Positions 52,448 to 62,219 are shown, counted from the first letter of the stretch. The stretch is 64,000 bases of DNA from GCA-2686295 sp964402995 (GCA_964402995.1 CAYOEA010000009.1:1-64000); one strand, 5' to 3'. Translations and numbers: made by a program. The notes: generated by a model from the sequence alone, not told the origin.

Positions 52448-53773
52448 TTAATCTTCTTTTTTCTTATGAATTGCAATTGGAGATTCTCCACCATGCCATG
52501 AGAACCTTGGTCTAACTCTCATTGGATACATTTTTTCATTTGTATCATCAAATATAATTGCAGTTCCTTTTTGTCTTGGTAAATTATCTAATTGAACATC
52601 CAATCCTTCTCTCATATAAGATTGCATAAGTAATCCAAGTGCTTCTGTATCCATTTTTGCAGTTATTCTATGAGATATTACTGTATCACTTTGAGTCATA
52701 ACATCTGTATGAATTTTTCCTGGCTGCTGAGTTGCCATAATTAGACTAATTCCTGGTTGTCTTCCTTCTCTAAGAATTGTAACTAAAGGATCTGTCGCTA
52801 ATGTTTTTCCTTTAACTGGTAAAAATTCATGTGCTTCGTCAATAACTAACCATACAAGTGGAAAGTCTTGCTTTGTAGTATCATCATCACCAAAATAATT
52901 CACAGATTTATGTACTTCTTTATACTCTTCATCTTTTCTTGCAAGCATTCTTTGAATGAATAATTTTTGAGCTACTAATCCAATTACTAAGTTTTTTACT
53001 TTCCATGAACCTGGCATTGTTGCATAACAAGAAACATCAAGTACTGATACTTGTCCGCCTTTTGCTAATTCTTTTAATGGTGTTCCTTCTTTATCAAAAA
53101 CACCCCAATTCTTCGAATTATTAAATAAATTTTTTGCAGCATTTATAACGTGTTTTTCTGAATCTAAGTTTTTCTCTAATTCTGTTATTATATCATCAAT
53201 ATCAAAATTTGCTTCATTATTTTCATCATCATTTTCTTTTAAAGCAAATATTGTTTGTTCTATTAATACTCCAACTGGTTCTTGCGGACTTACATCAAAA
53301 GTCATATTCCAATCATCACCATTCATTTCTGATGGTTTTACTGAGAATGGATAATCTGTTGGTATTCCTTTATCTTTATATTCTTGATAATATCCTTTTG
53401 GCGTGTAAATCTTAATATCTAATCCTTTTCCTTCAAGACCCCACTCATTTAATAATGCCTTATCTTTTTGGTTTGGATACTTCATGGTCCAATATACTCC
53501 CATTGTATCAAGCATAATTATAGAAATATTTTGTTTAATTTCTCGCGGCATATCAGCCATACCTTCAGCAATTACGCCCATAGTATAACTTTTTCCGCCA
53601 CCTCTTTTACCACAAATAAATACTACATGAGATCGAATCATGTCAAGATATACTTTATTTGCAAGTGAGCTTGTTCGCCCCATTTTTACAAAATGTTTTC
53701 CTAAAAGAATAGTACCTTCTGTACCAAATTTTTCTTTGTCTTTCTCACTTCGACCAATAATTATATCATACAT
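52448..53773 (-). CDS. herA: HerA-type hexameric ATPase (DUF87)
   Basis: A 441-residue FtsK/HerA-superfamily ATPase. Walker A GKRGGGKS (55-62), Walker B VWLVIDEAHEFLP, sensor MATQQPGKI and an arginine-finger-rich region in GREGRQPG. HerA pumps DNA ends during recombination together with nuclease NurA; a NurA-like gene begins at the right end of the window rather than next to it. Confidence 0.8.
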   Translation of the reverse strand: MYDIIIGRSEKDKEKFGTEGTILLGKHFVKMGRTSSLANKVYLDMIRSHVVFICGKRGGGKSYTMGVIAEGMADMPREIKQNISIIMLDTMGVYWTMKYPNQKDKALLNEWGLEGKGLDIKIYTPKGYYQEYKDKGIPTDYPFSVKPSEMNGDDWNMTFDVSPQEPVGVLIEQTIFALKENDDENNEANFDIDDIITELEKNLDSEKHVINAAKNLFNNSKNWGVFDKEGTPLKELAKGGQVSVLDVSCYATMPGSWKVKNLVIGLVAQKLFIQRMLARKDEEYKEVHKSVNYFGDDDTTKQDFPLVWLVIDEAHEFLPVKGKTLATDPLVTILREGRQPGISLIMATQQPGKIHTDVMTQSDTVISHRITAKMDTEALGLLMQSYMREGLDVQLDNLPRQKGTAIIFDDTNEKMYPMRVRPRFSWHGGESPIAIHKKKED

Positions 53774-54006
53774 ATAATTTATTTTAGTCTAACTCCTATT
53801 TATATTTATTCAAACAAAACAGATAAAATTCCTTCAAATCATATTAAAATAAACAAAATATTATTTCAAAGAAGGCAATAAGCTGATTAAAACAGCCTTT
53901 CAATCATAAAACAAACGAAATTAAAACAAACAAAAGGTTTATAATACACTAAACTTTTATCAGAGAAAAATACTTAGAAAAAAATTGTCATTGGGGTGAT
54001 GATTCA

Positions 54007-55425
54007 TTGGTAGAAAAAATAGAAAAGAAAATTAAAGTCGCTTCTAAAACAAAAAAAGTACATAAGAAGCCAACACATAAATCAGAACATAAGACTCAAA
54101 CTAAATCTGGTTCAAAAGCAAATAGTAGTAAAACTACTAAAGCAAAAAAATGCGATCCTAGACATAAAAAGTTCTTTATTGCAGCAGGTGTCTTAATTAT
54201 AATTGTAGCAGTTATTTTAATTGTTAATTTTATAGGCAATTCAAACACGATAATTGAAGATGATCAAGTAATAGCTTATGTTGATGGAGCTCCAATTTAT
54301 CAAAGTGAGTACGCACAACTTGAAACTCAACTTCCACCTGGCTTTGAAGAAACAATTTCAAAAACAGAATTAGTTTCTCAGCTTATTGATAAAAAACTTC
54401 TTTTAACAAAAGCAAATCAAGCAGGCATTAACCTTGACGATGAAGTTCAAGAAGTTCTTGATTCTAATGGAATGACTTTAGCTCAACTTGAATCAGTTAT
54501 TCTATCTCAAGGAATTGACATGCAAGAATTCAAAGATCAACTTTTAATCTTGGTTTACTTAAATGACAGTTTATTTTCAAAGATTACTGCTTCAGAAGAG
54601 AAAATTAATAACTTCTACCAAGCTAGTCCTGAAATGTTCATTGTTCCTGCAAGTGCTCAAACAAAACATGTTCTTGTAACAATTACTACTGAAAGAACAG
54701 ATAGTAAAGCTTTTGATTTAATTAATCAAATTAAAGCAAAATATGAAGCTGACAACTCAGTTTTTTGTGATTTAGTTACAGAATATTCAGAAGATCCTGG
54801 CAGTGTAGAAAACTGTGGAGAATATGGTTCTGATGTATTTCCTAACTTTGTTCCTGAATACAAAGAACTTGCACTTTCATTAGAAAATGGAGCACATGGA
54901 GTTGCTAAAACAGACTTTGGTTATCATTTAATTATAACTATAGAAAAAACTCCTGAAACAATAGTTTCATTAGAAGAAGCAACACCACAAATTGAAAACT
55001 TTTTAACTTTAGAAAAACAAAAAGAAGTTTTTGATGCTTACATGATCGAGCTTAGAGTTAATTCAGATATTGTAAACTGTTATGAAACACCTGAAAATGA
55101 AATGTGTTCAAATTTTAATGCAGGCACAACTACAATTGTAGTCGAAGAAACAGATTTAGCAGCACTTGCTCAGTGTATAACTGATAGTGGGGCTAAAATG
55201 TATGGTGCTAACTGGTGCAGTCATTGTAATAATCAAAAAGCAATGTTTGAAGATGCTAAATCATTACTTCCTTACGTTGAATGTGCAATTGAAAACGATC
55301 CTCGTGGACAAACTCCTGCTTGTCAAGAAGCAGGTATTGCTGGCTACCCAACATGGGTTATTAATGGTCAAGAATATCCTGGTGAACAAGCAATCGAGAC
55401 TCTCGCTCAATTAACAGCCTGTTAA
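54007..55425 (+). CDS. Membrane-anchored parvulin PPIase fused to a VKOR-type thioredoxin domain
   Basis: A 472-residue protein: Lys-rich cytoplasmic tail (1-54), one membrane helix (about 56-77), SurA-like N domain (about 85-205), parvulin/PpiC rotamase (about 215-315; TKHVLVTI, SEDPGS, FVPEYKELALSL, TDFGYHLI), then a thioredoxin-fold domain (about 385-472) with YGANWCSHC at its active site, a second Cys pair region (VECAI, PACQEAGIAGYPTW) and INGQEYPGEQ, the pattern of the thioredoxin domain attached to vitamin K epoxide reductase. It should fold secreted proteins and handle their disulfides. TTG start with a GGGGTGA ribosome site seven bases upstream. Confidence 0.8.
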   Translation: MVEKIEKKIKVASKTKKVHKKPTHKSEHKTQTKSGSKANSSKTTKAKKCDPRHKKFFIAAGVLIIIVAVILIVNFIGNSNTIIEDDQVIAYVDGAPIYQSEYAQLETQLPPGFEETISKTELVSQLIDKKLLLTKANQAGINLDDEVQEVLDSNGMTLAQLESVILSQGIDMQEFKDQLLILVYLNDSLFSKITASEEKINNFYQASPEMFIVPASAQTKHVLVTITTERTDSKAFDLINQIKAKYEADNSVFCDLVTEYSEDPGSVENCGEYGSDVFPNFVPEYKELALSLENGAHGVAKTDFGYHLIITIEKTPETIVSLEEATPQIENFLTLEKQKEVFDAYMIELRVNSDIVNCYETPENEMCSNFNAGTTTIVVEETDLAALAQCITDSGAKMYGANWCSHCNNQKAMFEDAKSLLPYVECAIENDPRGQTPACQEAGIAGYPTWVINGQEYPGEQAIETLAQLTAC

Positions 55426-55447
55426 GAAGCATTTTCAGAACAATAAA

Positions 55448-55466
55448 GCACACATTTGTGCTTAAT
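55448..55466 (+). terminator. Hairpin terminator candidate after the foldase gene
   Basis: AAGCACA, loop CATT, TGTGCTT followed by AATAATTTATTTTAA; placed about 25 bases after the stop. Confidence 0.4.
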
Positions 55467-55528
55467 AATTTATTTTAACTTATTTTTACAAAACGTTTAT
55501 AAATAAAAAGTTCCTTCCTAAAGGAACA

Positions 55529-55677
55529 AGTGTGAACGGGTCCTTTTTCGAACTGAACGTAAAGTTCTTTGTTATGAGACTAAGACACCCTCACGCGTGT
55601 CAGCCCGACACAGAGAGTACCTATTCGAGCCACGACGATTGTCAATGCGATGAAACTGGGAGTTAGTGACTCGGGCA
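55529..55677 (+). ncRNA. Candidate structured non-coding RNA, GC-rich island
   Basis: About 150 bases much richer in G/C than the surroundings, with no open frame. A TATA box TTTATAAATA (about 55496-55505) is placed to start transcription near 55529. Pairing: GTGTC/GACAC hairpin around loop AGCCC (55598-55612), GAAC/GTTC hairpin (about 55550-55567), and CGGGTC near the 5' end with GACTCG near 55668. I compared it by eye with RNase P, SRP, 5S rRNA and tRNA patterns and found no match. The remainder of 55426-55956 shows nothing else besides the dnaG leader. Confidence 0.5.
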
Positions 55678-55927
55678 TTATTAATTTTTAATCATAAAAT
55701 CACAAATTCACAGAACAAGTTCATTACTATCATAATCATTCATAATCATTTACAGCAGTAAACAATAGTAAACTTGTTCTTAGCATAAACTTCAAATCAA
55801 AAAAAGTATGATGTATTAGACCTAATTTATAGTGTCTTATCGAATTGTGATTCTTGATTAACTTAACTAAAAAATAAACTAAATTACGATTATTAAGAGG
55901 AACGAGAAACAAACAAAATTTTTTGTA

Positions 55928-55949
55928 CCTCAAAATGTAATTTTGGAGG
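55928..55949 (+). promoter_or_regulatory. Hairpin covering the dnaG ribosome-binding site
   Basis: CCTCAAAAT (55928-55936), loop GTA, ATTTT-G-GAGG (55940-55949): nine pairs with one bulged G. The 3' arm contains GGAGG, the ribosome site eight bases before the dnaG ATG, so folding would hide it. Confidence 0.45.
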
Positions 55950-55956
55950 AAATAAA

Positions 55957-57201
55957 ATGGCGAAAATTGCACAAGTTGCAGCAAAATATATTATTCACGC
56001 AAAAATTCAAATTGAAGGTGTCGTAGACAAGCCCGATGTTATAGGGGCTATTTTTGGTCAAACAGAAGGTCTTTTAGGCGCTGATTTAGAACTTAGAGAA
56101 TTACAAAGATCCGGTAGAATCGGAAGAATTGAAGTTAATGTTGAAACCAAAGGTGGAAAGACAAGTGGAGAAATTATTATTCCTTCATCATTAGACAAAG
56201 CAGAAACAGCTATTGTTGGTGCATCATTAGAAATCATTCAAAGAATTGGTCCTTGTAACGCAAAAACTAATGTAGGATCAATTGAAGATATTAGAATCTC
56301 AAAAAGACAACAAGTTGTTGACAGAGCTAAAGAACTTTTAAAAGCACTTATGGATGGAGTCTTACCTGATAGTCAAGAACTTGCTGATGAAGTTGCATAC
56401 TCGGTTAGAGTTATGGAAATTCAAGAATATGGTAAAGAAAGACTTCCTGCAGGTCCTGCAGTTGAAGAAAGTGATGAAATTATTCTTGTTGAAGGCAGAG
56501 CAGATGTTTTAACTCTATTAAAACATGGATTCAAAAACGCAATTGCAATTAATGGTACAAGTGTTCCTGAAACAATTCACGAATTAACTAAAAGAAAAAC
56601 AACTACTGTTTTTGTTGATGGTGACCGTGGTGGAGATTTAATCATTAAAGAATTACTAGCAGTTGCAGAAATTGACTTTATCTGTAAAGCACCTGATGGA
56701 AAAGAAGTTGAAGAATTAACTCAAAAAGAACTACACAAAGCTCTTAGAGGAAAAGTTGCAGCTGAACAAGCTAAACTAGATACTACAACATCAAAACCTT
56801 CAACATCAAATCACAGTAAACCTAGTTATGAAAGAAGAGATAACAGATCTTCAAATCATAACAATGATAGACGTGAAGAAAGAAAAGAAGCACCACAACC
56901 AAAAAAGAAAGTTTCTAATGAAGAAAAAGCAAAATTCTCAGAAATGTTAGAAGATCTTATTGGTACTAGAGGCGCTTATGTCCTTGATGAAAGTTTAAAC
57001 ATTCTAGGTAAAGTTCCTGTATCAGAACTTCAAAGCACAATTAAAAGCTTAAGAACTGGCATTTATGCAGTTGTTCTTGATGGTGTGATTGATAAGGACT
57101 TGGTACTTACTGCAGAAAGAGCTAATATTAAATTCCTAGTTGCTATGGAATCAAAAGCTAAATCTGTAAAGATGGAAATCATAACTGGCGACAGTCTTTA
57201 A
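55957..57201 (+). CDS. dnaG: DnaG-type primase (archaeal)
   Basis: A 414-residue archaeal DnaG. The N domain begins with the conserved YIIHAKIQIEGVVDKPDVIGAIFGQTEGLLG; the TOPRIM centre has IILVEGRADVLTLLKHG and FVDGDRGGDL (metal-binding acids). A low-complexity Ser/Asn/Arg-rich linker (about 270-320) precedes the C-terminal region. In archaea DnaG is associated with the exosome and also has primase activity. First of a run with rio1, KH and top6BA. Confidence 0.94.
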   Translation: MAKIAQVAAKYIIHAKIQIEGVVDKPDVIGAIFGQTEGLLGADLELRELQRSGRIGRIEVNVETKGGKTSGEIIIPSSLDKAETAIVGASLEIIQRIGPCNAKTNVGSIEDIRISKRQQVVDRAKELLKALMDGVLPDSQELADEVAYSVRVMEIQEYGKERLPAGPAVEESDEIILVEGRADVLTLLKHGFKNAIAINGTSVPETIHELTKRKTTTVFVDGDRGGDLIIKELLAVAEIDFICKAPDGKEVEELTQKELHKALRGKVAAEQAKLDTTTSKPSTSNHSKPSYERRDNRSSNHNNDRREERKEAPQPKKKVSNEEKAKFSEMLEDLIGTRGAYVLDESLNILGKVPVSELQSTIKSLRTGIYAVVLDGVIDKDLVLTAERANIKFLVAMESKAKSVKMEIITGDSL

Positions 57202-57287
57202 GTCGCAATTTTTTTATATTAAATATTTTTATTTTATATGCCAGAAAAGAAAATTTTTTCTGAGCATTTTTACATTATTTTTCTAAA

Positions 57288-58001
57288 ATGGCTAAAAATA
57301 CCCGAGAAGAATGGAAAGTTTACAAGAATGTTTTCTCAGAATTTTCTCTAAGAAATATTTTCAAATTATCTACTGAAGGTCATTTCAAAGAACTTGTTAG
57401 CCCAATTCAAATGGGTAAAGAAGCAAATGTGTTCACTGCTATCACAAAAGATGATAGATATGTCATTGTAAAAATTTACCGTCTTGAAAACTGTAATTTC
57501 AATAAAATGTTTGAATACATCGCTTCAGATCCTAGATATTCTCGTTTAAAGAAACAAAAAAGAGCAATTGTGTTTGCTTGGACTCAAAGAGAATTCAAAA
57601 ATTTAATGATAGCAAGAGAAGGCATCAGAGTTCCCACTCCAATCACATTTAAAGATAATATTTTAGTTATGGAAATGATTGGAGATCCTGCTCCTATGCT
57701 TAAAGACGCAAGACCTAAAGATCCAGAAAAATTTCTTAAAAAAGTTTTTGAAAACATGTATAAATTAAAAAAAACTGGTTTAGTTCATGGTGATCTTTCC
57801 GAGTTTAATATTCTAAATCAAGAGGAAGAGCCTGTATTTATTGATTTTTCTCAAACAACTTATGCAGCCAGTTTTAACTCTACTGCACTTTTTGATCGAG
57901 ATATGGGAAATATTAAACGTTTCTTTAGAAAAATGCTTTCAGAAGAAACAATTGAAACAATCTTATCAGATATTCAATCTAAATTTAAAAAACAAATTTA
58001 A
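57288..58001 (+). CDS. rio1: RIO1-type atypical serine kinase
   Basis: A 237-residue RIO1 kinase. MGKEANVF replaces the STGKEANVY ATP loop, VIVKIYRL holds the ATP lysine, LVHGDLSEFNIL is the catalytic loop (Asp, Asn) and VFIDFSQT the metal-binding Asp. Acts in small ribosomal subunit maturation, matching the KH/Dim2-like gene next to it. Confidence 0.93.
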   Translation: MAKNTREEWKVYKNVFSEFSLRNIFKLSTEGHFKELVSPIQMGKEANVFTAITKDDRYVIVKIYRLENCNFNKMFEYIASDPRYSRLKKQKRAIVFAWTQREFKNLMIAREGIRVPTPITFKDNILVMEMIGDPAPMLKDARPKDPEKFLKKVFENMYKLKKTGLVHGDLSEFNILNQEEEPVFIDFSQTTYAASFNSTALFDRDMGNIKRFFRKMLSEETIETILSDIQSKFKKQI

Positions 58002-58089
58002 TCTAAAACTATCTAAATCAAAGTAATTTCTTCTCTTTTCAGTCTTTTATTAGATAAACTTTTTATACTGTCTTTTTTTCCTAGTGCTA

Positions 58090-58635
58090 ATGGACACTTA
58101 TATGCATGAACTTAGGATTCCAAAAACACGTATCGCAGTGGTTATTGGAACAAATGGCTCTACTAAAAAAGAATTAGAAGAAATATCAGGCACAGATATC
58201 GATGTTGATTCAAAAGAGGGTATTGTTACCATTGAAGGTTCAGATGCTATTAAACTTTATCAAACTAAAGAAATGATTATTGCAATTGGACGTGGTTTTA
58301 GTCCTGAGATTGCTCGAATTCTCTTAAAACATGATTATATCATGGAAGTTATTACTCTTATTGAATTTGCTGATAAAAAAAAACAATTAGACCGTATTAG
58401 AGGTAGAATTATTGGTACAAGAGGTAAATCAAGAGAAATCATGGAAGAATTAACTGAAACTAATATTTCTGTTTATGGAAAAACCATTGCAGTTATTGGT
58501 CTTCCCGAAAATGTTGTTATGGCTAGAAATGCGATTGATACTTTAATTGATGGCGCATCACATGCAACTGTTTACAAAAGACTTGAAGCTTTTAGAAGAA
58601 AAATGAAAGAAGCACGTATGCTTGATCTTGCTTAA
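58090..58635 (+). CDS. KH-domain ribosome assembly protein (Dim2/Pno1-like)
   Basis: About 181 residues with two KH-like domains: RIPKTRIAVVIGTNGSTKKELEEISGTDIDVD and RIRGRIIGTRGKSREIMEELTETNISVYG. Archaeal homologues of Dim2/Pno1 bind the 3' end of 16S pre-rRNA and partner with Rio1. ATG 58090 is chosen because a TATA (CTTTTTATACTG, about 58056-58067) puts transcription start at about 58088 (leaderless); a GTG lies two codons earlier. Confidence 0.88.
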   Translation: MDTYMHELRIPKTRIAVVIGTNGSTKKELEEISGTDIDVDSKEGIVTIEGSDAIKLYQTKEMIIAIGRGFSPEIARILLKHDYIMEVITLIEFADKKKQLDRIRGRIIGTRGKSREIMEELTETNISVYGKTIAVIGLPENVVMARNAIDTLIDGASHATVYKRLEAFRRKMKEARMLDLA

Positions 58636-58714
58636 ATCTTCTTTTTTTTGAATTCTTAAAAATAAACTATTATTATTTACTTATTTAATTTAGAAATTTA
58701 AACTAAAAATGTTT

Positions 58715-59224
58715 TTATGCAGAATCTAATTCTAGAATATAATAATCATGCACTCTATAACAGTAATCTCTTTCAACTTCATTTTCAATTTTATAACAAT
58801 TTATGTCTTCTTCTTCAATTAAAGCCAAGTAACAATCATATTTTTCATCAGCTTCTTTATTTTCACAACCGGTTTCAGGCTCATCTAAAACTTGTTCTGC
58901 TGGAGGATTATAAATTGGTTTTACTATATCTGGTTGATCAACATGAATATCAGGACCTGGTGCAATATTTTGATATAATGAATATCCTGCAATAACCAAT
59001 AATAAAACTAAGAATACTAAACCTGTAACTACAAATTTATGAATTGAAGCATTATGTGTTGGTACATCAGTTTTCCCAGTTCCACCAAATGCTATATCAA
59101 AAGCAGAATCAACTTCTATTGAATTAACTCCTTTCTTAATTAGAAAATCTCTTATTGTTCTTACATCTCTTCCAGATGCTAATTGTTCTTTAATAAAAGA
59201 AACTATTTCTAAGTCTGAAGCCAT
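58715..59224 (-). CDS. Membrane protein with helical N domain and Cys-containing outer tail
   Basis: A 169-residue protein: about 45 residues resembling a three-helix UBA-like module (EIVSFIKEQLASGRDVRTIRD), a Ser/Thr linker, one membrane helix (about 64-84), then an acidic, Pro-containing outer segment with four cysteines in the last 60 residues. Similar architectures are frequent in DPANN genomes but uncharacterised. Inserted, on the opposite strand, into the otherwise co-directional rio1-top6 cluster. Confidence 0.6.
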   Translation of the reverse strand: MASDLEIVSFIKEQLASGRDVRTIRDFLIKKGVNSIEVDSAFDIAFGGTGKTDVPTHNASIHKFVVTGLVFLVLLLVIAGYSLYQNIAPGPDIHVDQPDIVKPIYNPPAEQVLDEPETGCENKEADEKYDCYLALIEEEDINCYKIENEVERDYCYRVHDYYILELDSA

Positions 59225-59389
59225 CAGTTTATTTTAGTCTATCTATTATTTAAATATTTCTAACTCTAATTTAGTTAGTAAATACTAAATCAAACATACT
59301 TTTTCACCAATTAATTCAAATTAAATTCCGATTAATATTCATATTTCTTTAGAAAGTTTTATTAAGCATAAGTAGAAAACCAATCTTAT

Positions 59390-61141
59390 ATGACAGAGGT
59401 CACACTTGATTTAGATACATTCAATTCTGCCCCAGTGGAAGCGCCAGTGCAGCCTCCAAAGGAACCAGAGCAACCAAAAAAAGAGTTAAAAGCTCATGAG
59501 ATGGCAAAGAAACAACGAGATATCTCTATTGCAGAATTCTTTGAAAAGAATAGACACTTACTTGGTTTTGACAATAAAAGAAAAGCACTTCTTACTACAA
59601 TTAAAGAAGCAGTTGATAATTCACTTGACGCATGTGATGAAGCAGGAATTCTCCCGGATTTAGAAATAGTAATTACTGATATGGGAAATGATAGATATAG
59701 AATTTCTATTGAAGATAATGGTCCTGGTATTGTTAAAGCACAAGTTCCTAAAATTTTCGCTAAGCTTCTTTATGGTTCAAAATTCCATAGTTTAAAACAA
59801 TCCAGAGGACAACAAGGTATTGGAATCTCAGCATCTGTTATGTATGGTCAATTAACTACAGGTAGACCTGCAAAAATTATTAGTAAAATAGGTCCTGGTC
59901 ACCAAGCTTATTTTTGTGAGTTAAAAATTGACACTCAAAAAAATAAACCAGATATTGTTTCAGAAGGTGAAAAAGAGTGGACTAAAGATCATGGAACTAG
60001 AGTTGAAATTGACTTAGAAGGTACATATCTTAAAGGACATCAATCAGTTGATGAATATCTTAAACAAACAGCAATTGTTAATCCTCATTCAACTATCATC
60101 TATGTTAATCCTAAAGGAGAACAAATTATTTTTCCTAGAGCAACAGAAGTTCATCCAAAAATGCCTGCTGAAATTAAACCTCATCCTTATGGTGTAGAAT
60201 TAGGTATGCTTATCAAAATGCTTACTTGGACTGCAAGTAAAACTGTTAAACATTTTCTTCAAACAGAATTTTCAAGAGTTGGAAATAAACCTGCTGATGA
60301 AATTTTAGAAAAATCATTCATTCCAGCTAAAACTAAACCAGGAAAAATTACTCGAGAGATGGCAGAAAAAATCATTGAAGCTATTAGAACTACTAAAATC
60401 ATGGCTCCACCTTCCGATTGTATTAGCCCGATTGGTTCAGAACTTTTAGAAAAAGGTTTGAAAAAGGAAATAAATGCAGAATTTTACACAAGCATTACAA
60501 GACCTCCATCTGTTTATAGAGGAAATCCTTTTATTATTGAAGCAGCTTTAGCTTATGGCGGAACTATAAAAGCAGAAGGCTCTATTGGAATTATGCGATT
60601 TGCAAACAAAGTACCTTTATTATATCAACAAGGCTCTTGTGCAACAACTGAATCTATTGCCAAAACTTCTTGGAGATCTTATGGTCTTCAACAGTCAGGC
60701 GGTAACCTTCCACAAGGCCCATGCATTGTTTTAATTCATATTGCATCTGTTTGGGTTCCTTTCACTAGTGAAGCTAAAGAAGCATTAGCACATTATCCTG
60801 AAATCATAAAAGAGGTAAAACTCGCAATTCAAGAATTAGGTCGAAGTCTTTACAAATATGTAGCTAAGAAAAAGAAAGTCTCTGATGAACTTAAAAAAAG
60901 AAGTTACATTGAGAAATACATTCCTTCTATTGCAGAAGCATTAAAAGATTTAATTGCTTATTCAGATGTTGAAGAAAAAGAAGTTATTAAACATCTTGAA
61001 ATAATGCTTGAACAAGATAGAGGTCAAATTGAAGAACTTAAATTTGATCCTACAAAGAATAAAGAATTTGATGCAGAATTTGCAAGCATTGGTAAAGAAG
61101 AAAATAACGATGAAGATGTAGAAGGTGATGATAATGAGTAG
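59390..61141 (+). CDS. top6B: DNA topoisomerase VI subunit B
   Basis: A 583-residue GHKL ATPase subunit. KEAVDNSLDACDEAGILP (N box), DNGPGI and RGQQGIGISASVMYGQ (G boxes) build the ATP site; the transducer domain follows, with a short acidic tail. With subunit A it relaxes and decatenates DNA. A proline/Glu-rich 35-residue N-terminal tail is extra. Its stop codon overlaps the start of top6A. Confidence 0.96.
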   Translation: MTEVTLDLDTFNSAPVEAPVQPPKEPEQPKKELKAHEMAKKQRDISIAEFFEKNRHLLGFDNKRKALLTTIKEAVDNSLDACDEAGILPDLEIVITDMGNDRYRISIEDNGPGIVKAQVPKIFAKLLYGSKFHSLKQSRGQQGIGISASVMYGQLTTGRPAKIISKIGPGHQAYFCELKIDTQKNKPDIVSEGEKEWTKDHGTRVEIDLEGTYLKGHQSVDEYLKQTAIVNPHSTIIYVNPKGEQIIFPRATEVHPKMPAEIKPHPYGVELGMLIKMLTWTASKTVKHFLQTEFSRVGNKPADEILEKSFIPAKTKPGKITREMAEKIIEAIRTTKIMAPPSDCISPIGSELLEKGLKKEINAEFYTSITRPPSVYRGNPFIIEAALAYGGTIKAEGSIGIMRFANKVPLLYQQGSCATTESIAKTSWRSYGLQQSGGNLPQGPCIVLIHIASVWVPFTSEAKEALAHYPEIIKEVKLAIQELGRSLYKYVAKKKKVSDELKKRSYIEKYIPSIAEALKDLIAYSDVEEKEVIKHLEIMLEQDRGQIEELKFDPTKNKEFDAEFASIGKEENNDEDVEGDDNE

Positions 61142-62219
61142 TGAAGTTATAGATAAAATTACCGCGCATGCTAAAAATATTTATCGTGATATTAAAGTAA
61201 GAACAAAACCAATTATGAGTTCACCTATCAGAGCTTTAAGCAATGTTAGATATGATTTAGAAGAAGGTTTCTTTGACTTAAAAGGTAATATGAAAAGCAG
61301 AACTCTTTCAGCTACAACGGTTAAGACTTTTGCTCAAACTTTAAAGATGATGTCTTTATCAAAAGAAATAATTGAGACTAAAGATATTGCAACTAAAAGA
61401 GAGGCTTATTATGTTTCTAAAAACTGGGGCGATGCACGCTTTAATGAACAACCTGAATCAGATACTGTCATGGACGACATTGAAGCTATGCTTGGAATTA
61501 ACCGTGAGAAATTAGGTTTTATTCCTGAAGAAAAAGGCGGAGATATTGCAGGTAAACTTATTGTTATTGATAAAAACCCTGACAATGGTAAAGAAATCAA
61601 AATTGACTGTACAAAATTTGGTAGTGGAGCTTACTCTATTCCTTCAAGTGTTGAAGAACTAAAATTCGAAACAGATGCAGAATTCATTCTTGCTATTGAA
61701 ACTGCAGGTATGTTCCAGCGTTTAGTTAAACACAATTATTGGAAAAAAGCAAATTGTATTTTAATTAGTATGGGTGGAGTTCCTACTCGTGCTTGTCGTA
61801 GATTTATCCGACGACTCTCGGATGATAAAAATCTTCCAGTTTTAGTTTTCACAGATGGAGATTTCTATGGATACTTTAACATCTACAGAACATTAAAAGT
61901 AGGTTCAGGAAACGCAGCTCATATCAATAAATATTTCTGTGTTCCAAATGCGAAATTCATCGGAATTACCCCGCAAGATATCATTGAATATAAGCTTCCA
62001 ACACATCCGCTTAAAGATATTGATATTAAACGAGGTAAAGACGCTCTTAAGAACGATCCATTTGTTCACCACCATAAGCCTTGGCAAAAAGCAATTAAGC
62101 AGCAAACTGAGCTTAAAGCCAGAGCAGAACAGCAAGCACTTGCTAAATGGGGTTTAAATTTCGTTGTAGATACTTATCTTCCTGAAAAGTTAAAGAAAAG
62201 AGACACTTGGCTTCCTTAA
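61134..62219 (+). CDS. top6A: DNA topoisomerase VI subunit A (Spo11 homologue)
   Basis: About 361 residues. The winged-helix domain carries the catalytic Tyr region (KREAYYVSKNWGDARF), and the TOPRIM domain has AIETAGMFQRL and VLVFTDGDFYGYFNIYRTL (acidic metal ligands). The ATG at 61134 is chosen because GGTGATG five bases upstream is a good ribosome site; two upstream in-frame starts lie inside that site. Overlaps top6B by eight bases, so translation is coupled. Confidence 0.95.
   Translation: MSSEVIDKITAHAKNIYRDIKVRTKPIMSSPIRALSNVRYDLEEGFFDLKGNMKSRTLSATTVKTFAQTLKMMSLSKEIIETKDIATKREAYYVSKNWGDARFNEQPESDTVMDDIEAMLGINREKLGFIPEEKGGDIAGKLIVIDKNPDNGKEIKIDCTKFGSGAYSIPSSVEELKFETDAEFILAIETAGMFQRLVKHNYWKKANCILISMGGVPTRACRRFIRRLSDDKNLPVLVFTDGDFYGYFNIYRTLKVGSGNAAHINKYFCVPNAKFIGITPQDIIEYKLPTHPLKDIDIKRGKDALKNDPFVHHHKPWQKAIKQQTELKARAEQQALAKWGLNFVVDTYLPEKLKKRDTWLP

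Noticed and set aside
55529..55677. RNase P RNA, SRP RNA, 5S rRNA or multi-intron tRNA in the GC-rich island
   Set aside because: No GGAAA-type CR-I/ACAGAA CR-V pair, no SRP S-domain GGAAGG motif, no 5S loop pattern, and no acceptor/T-arm combination could be found on either strand by eye.
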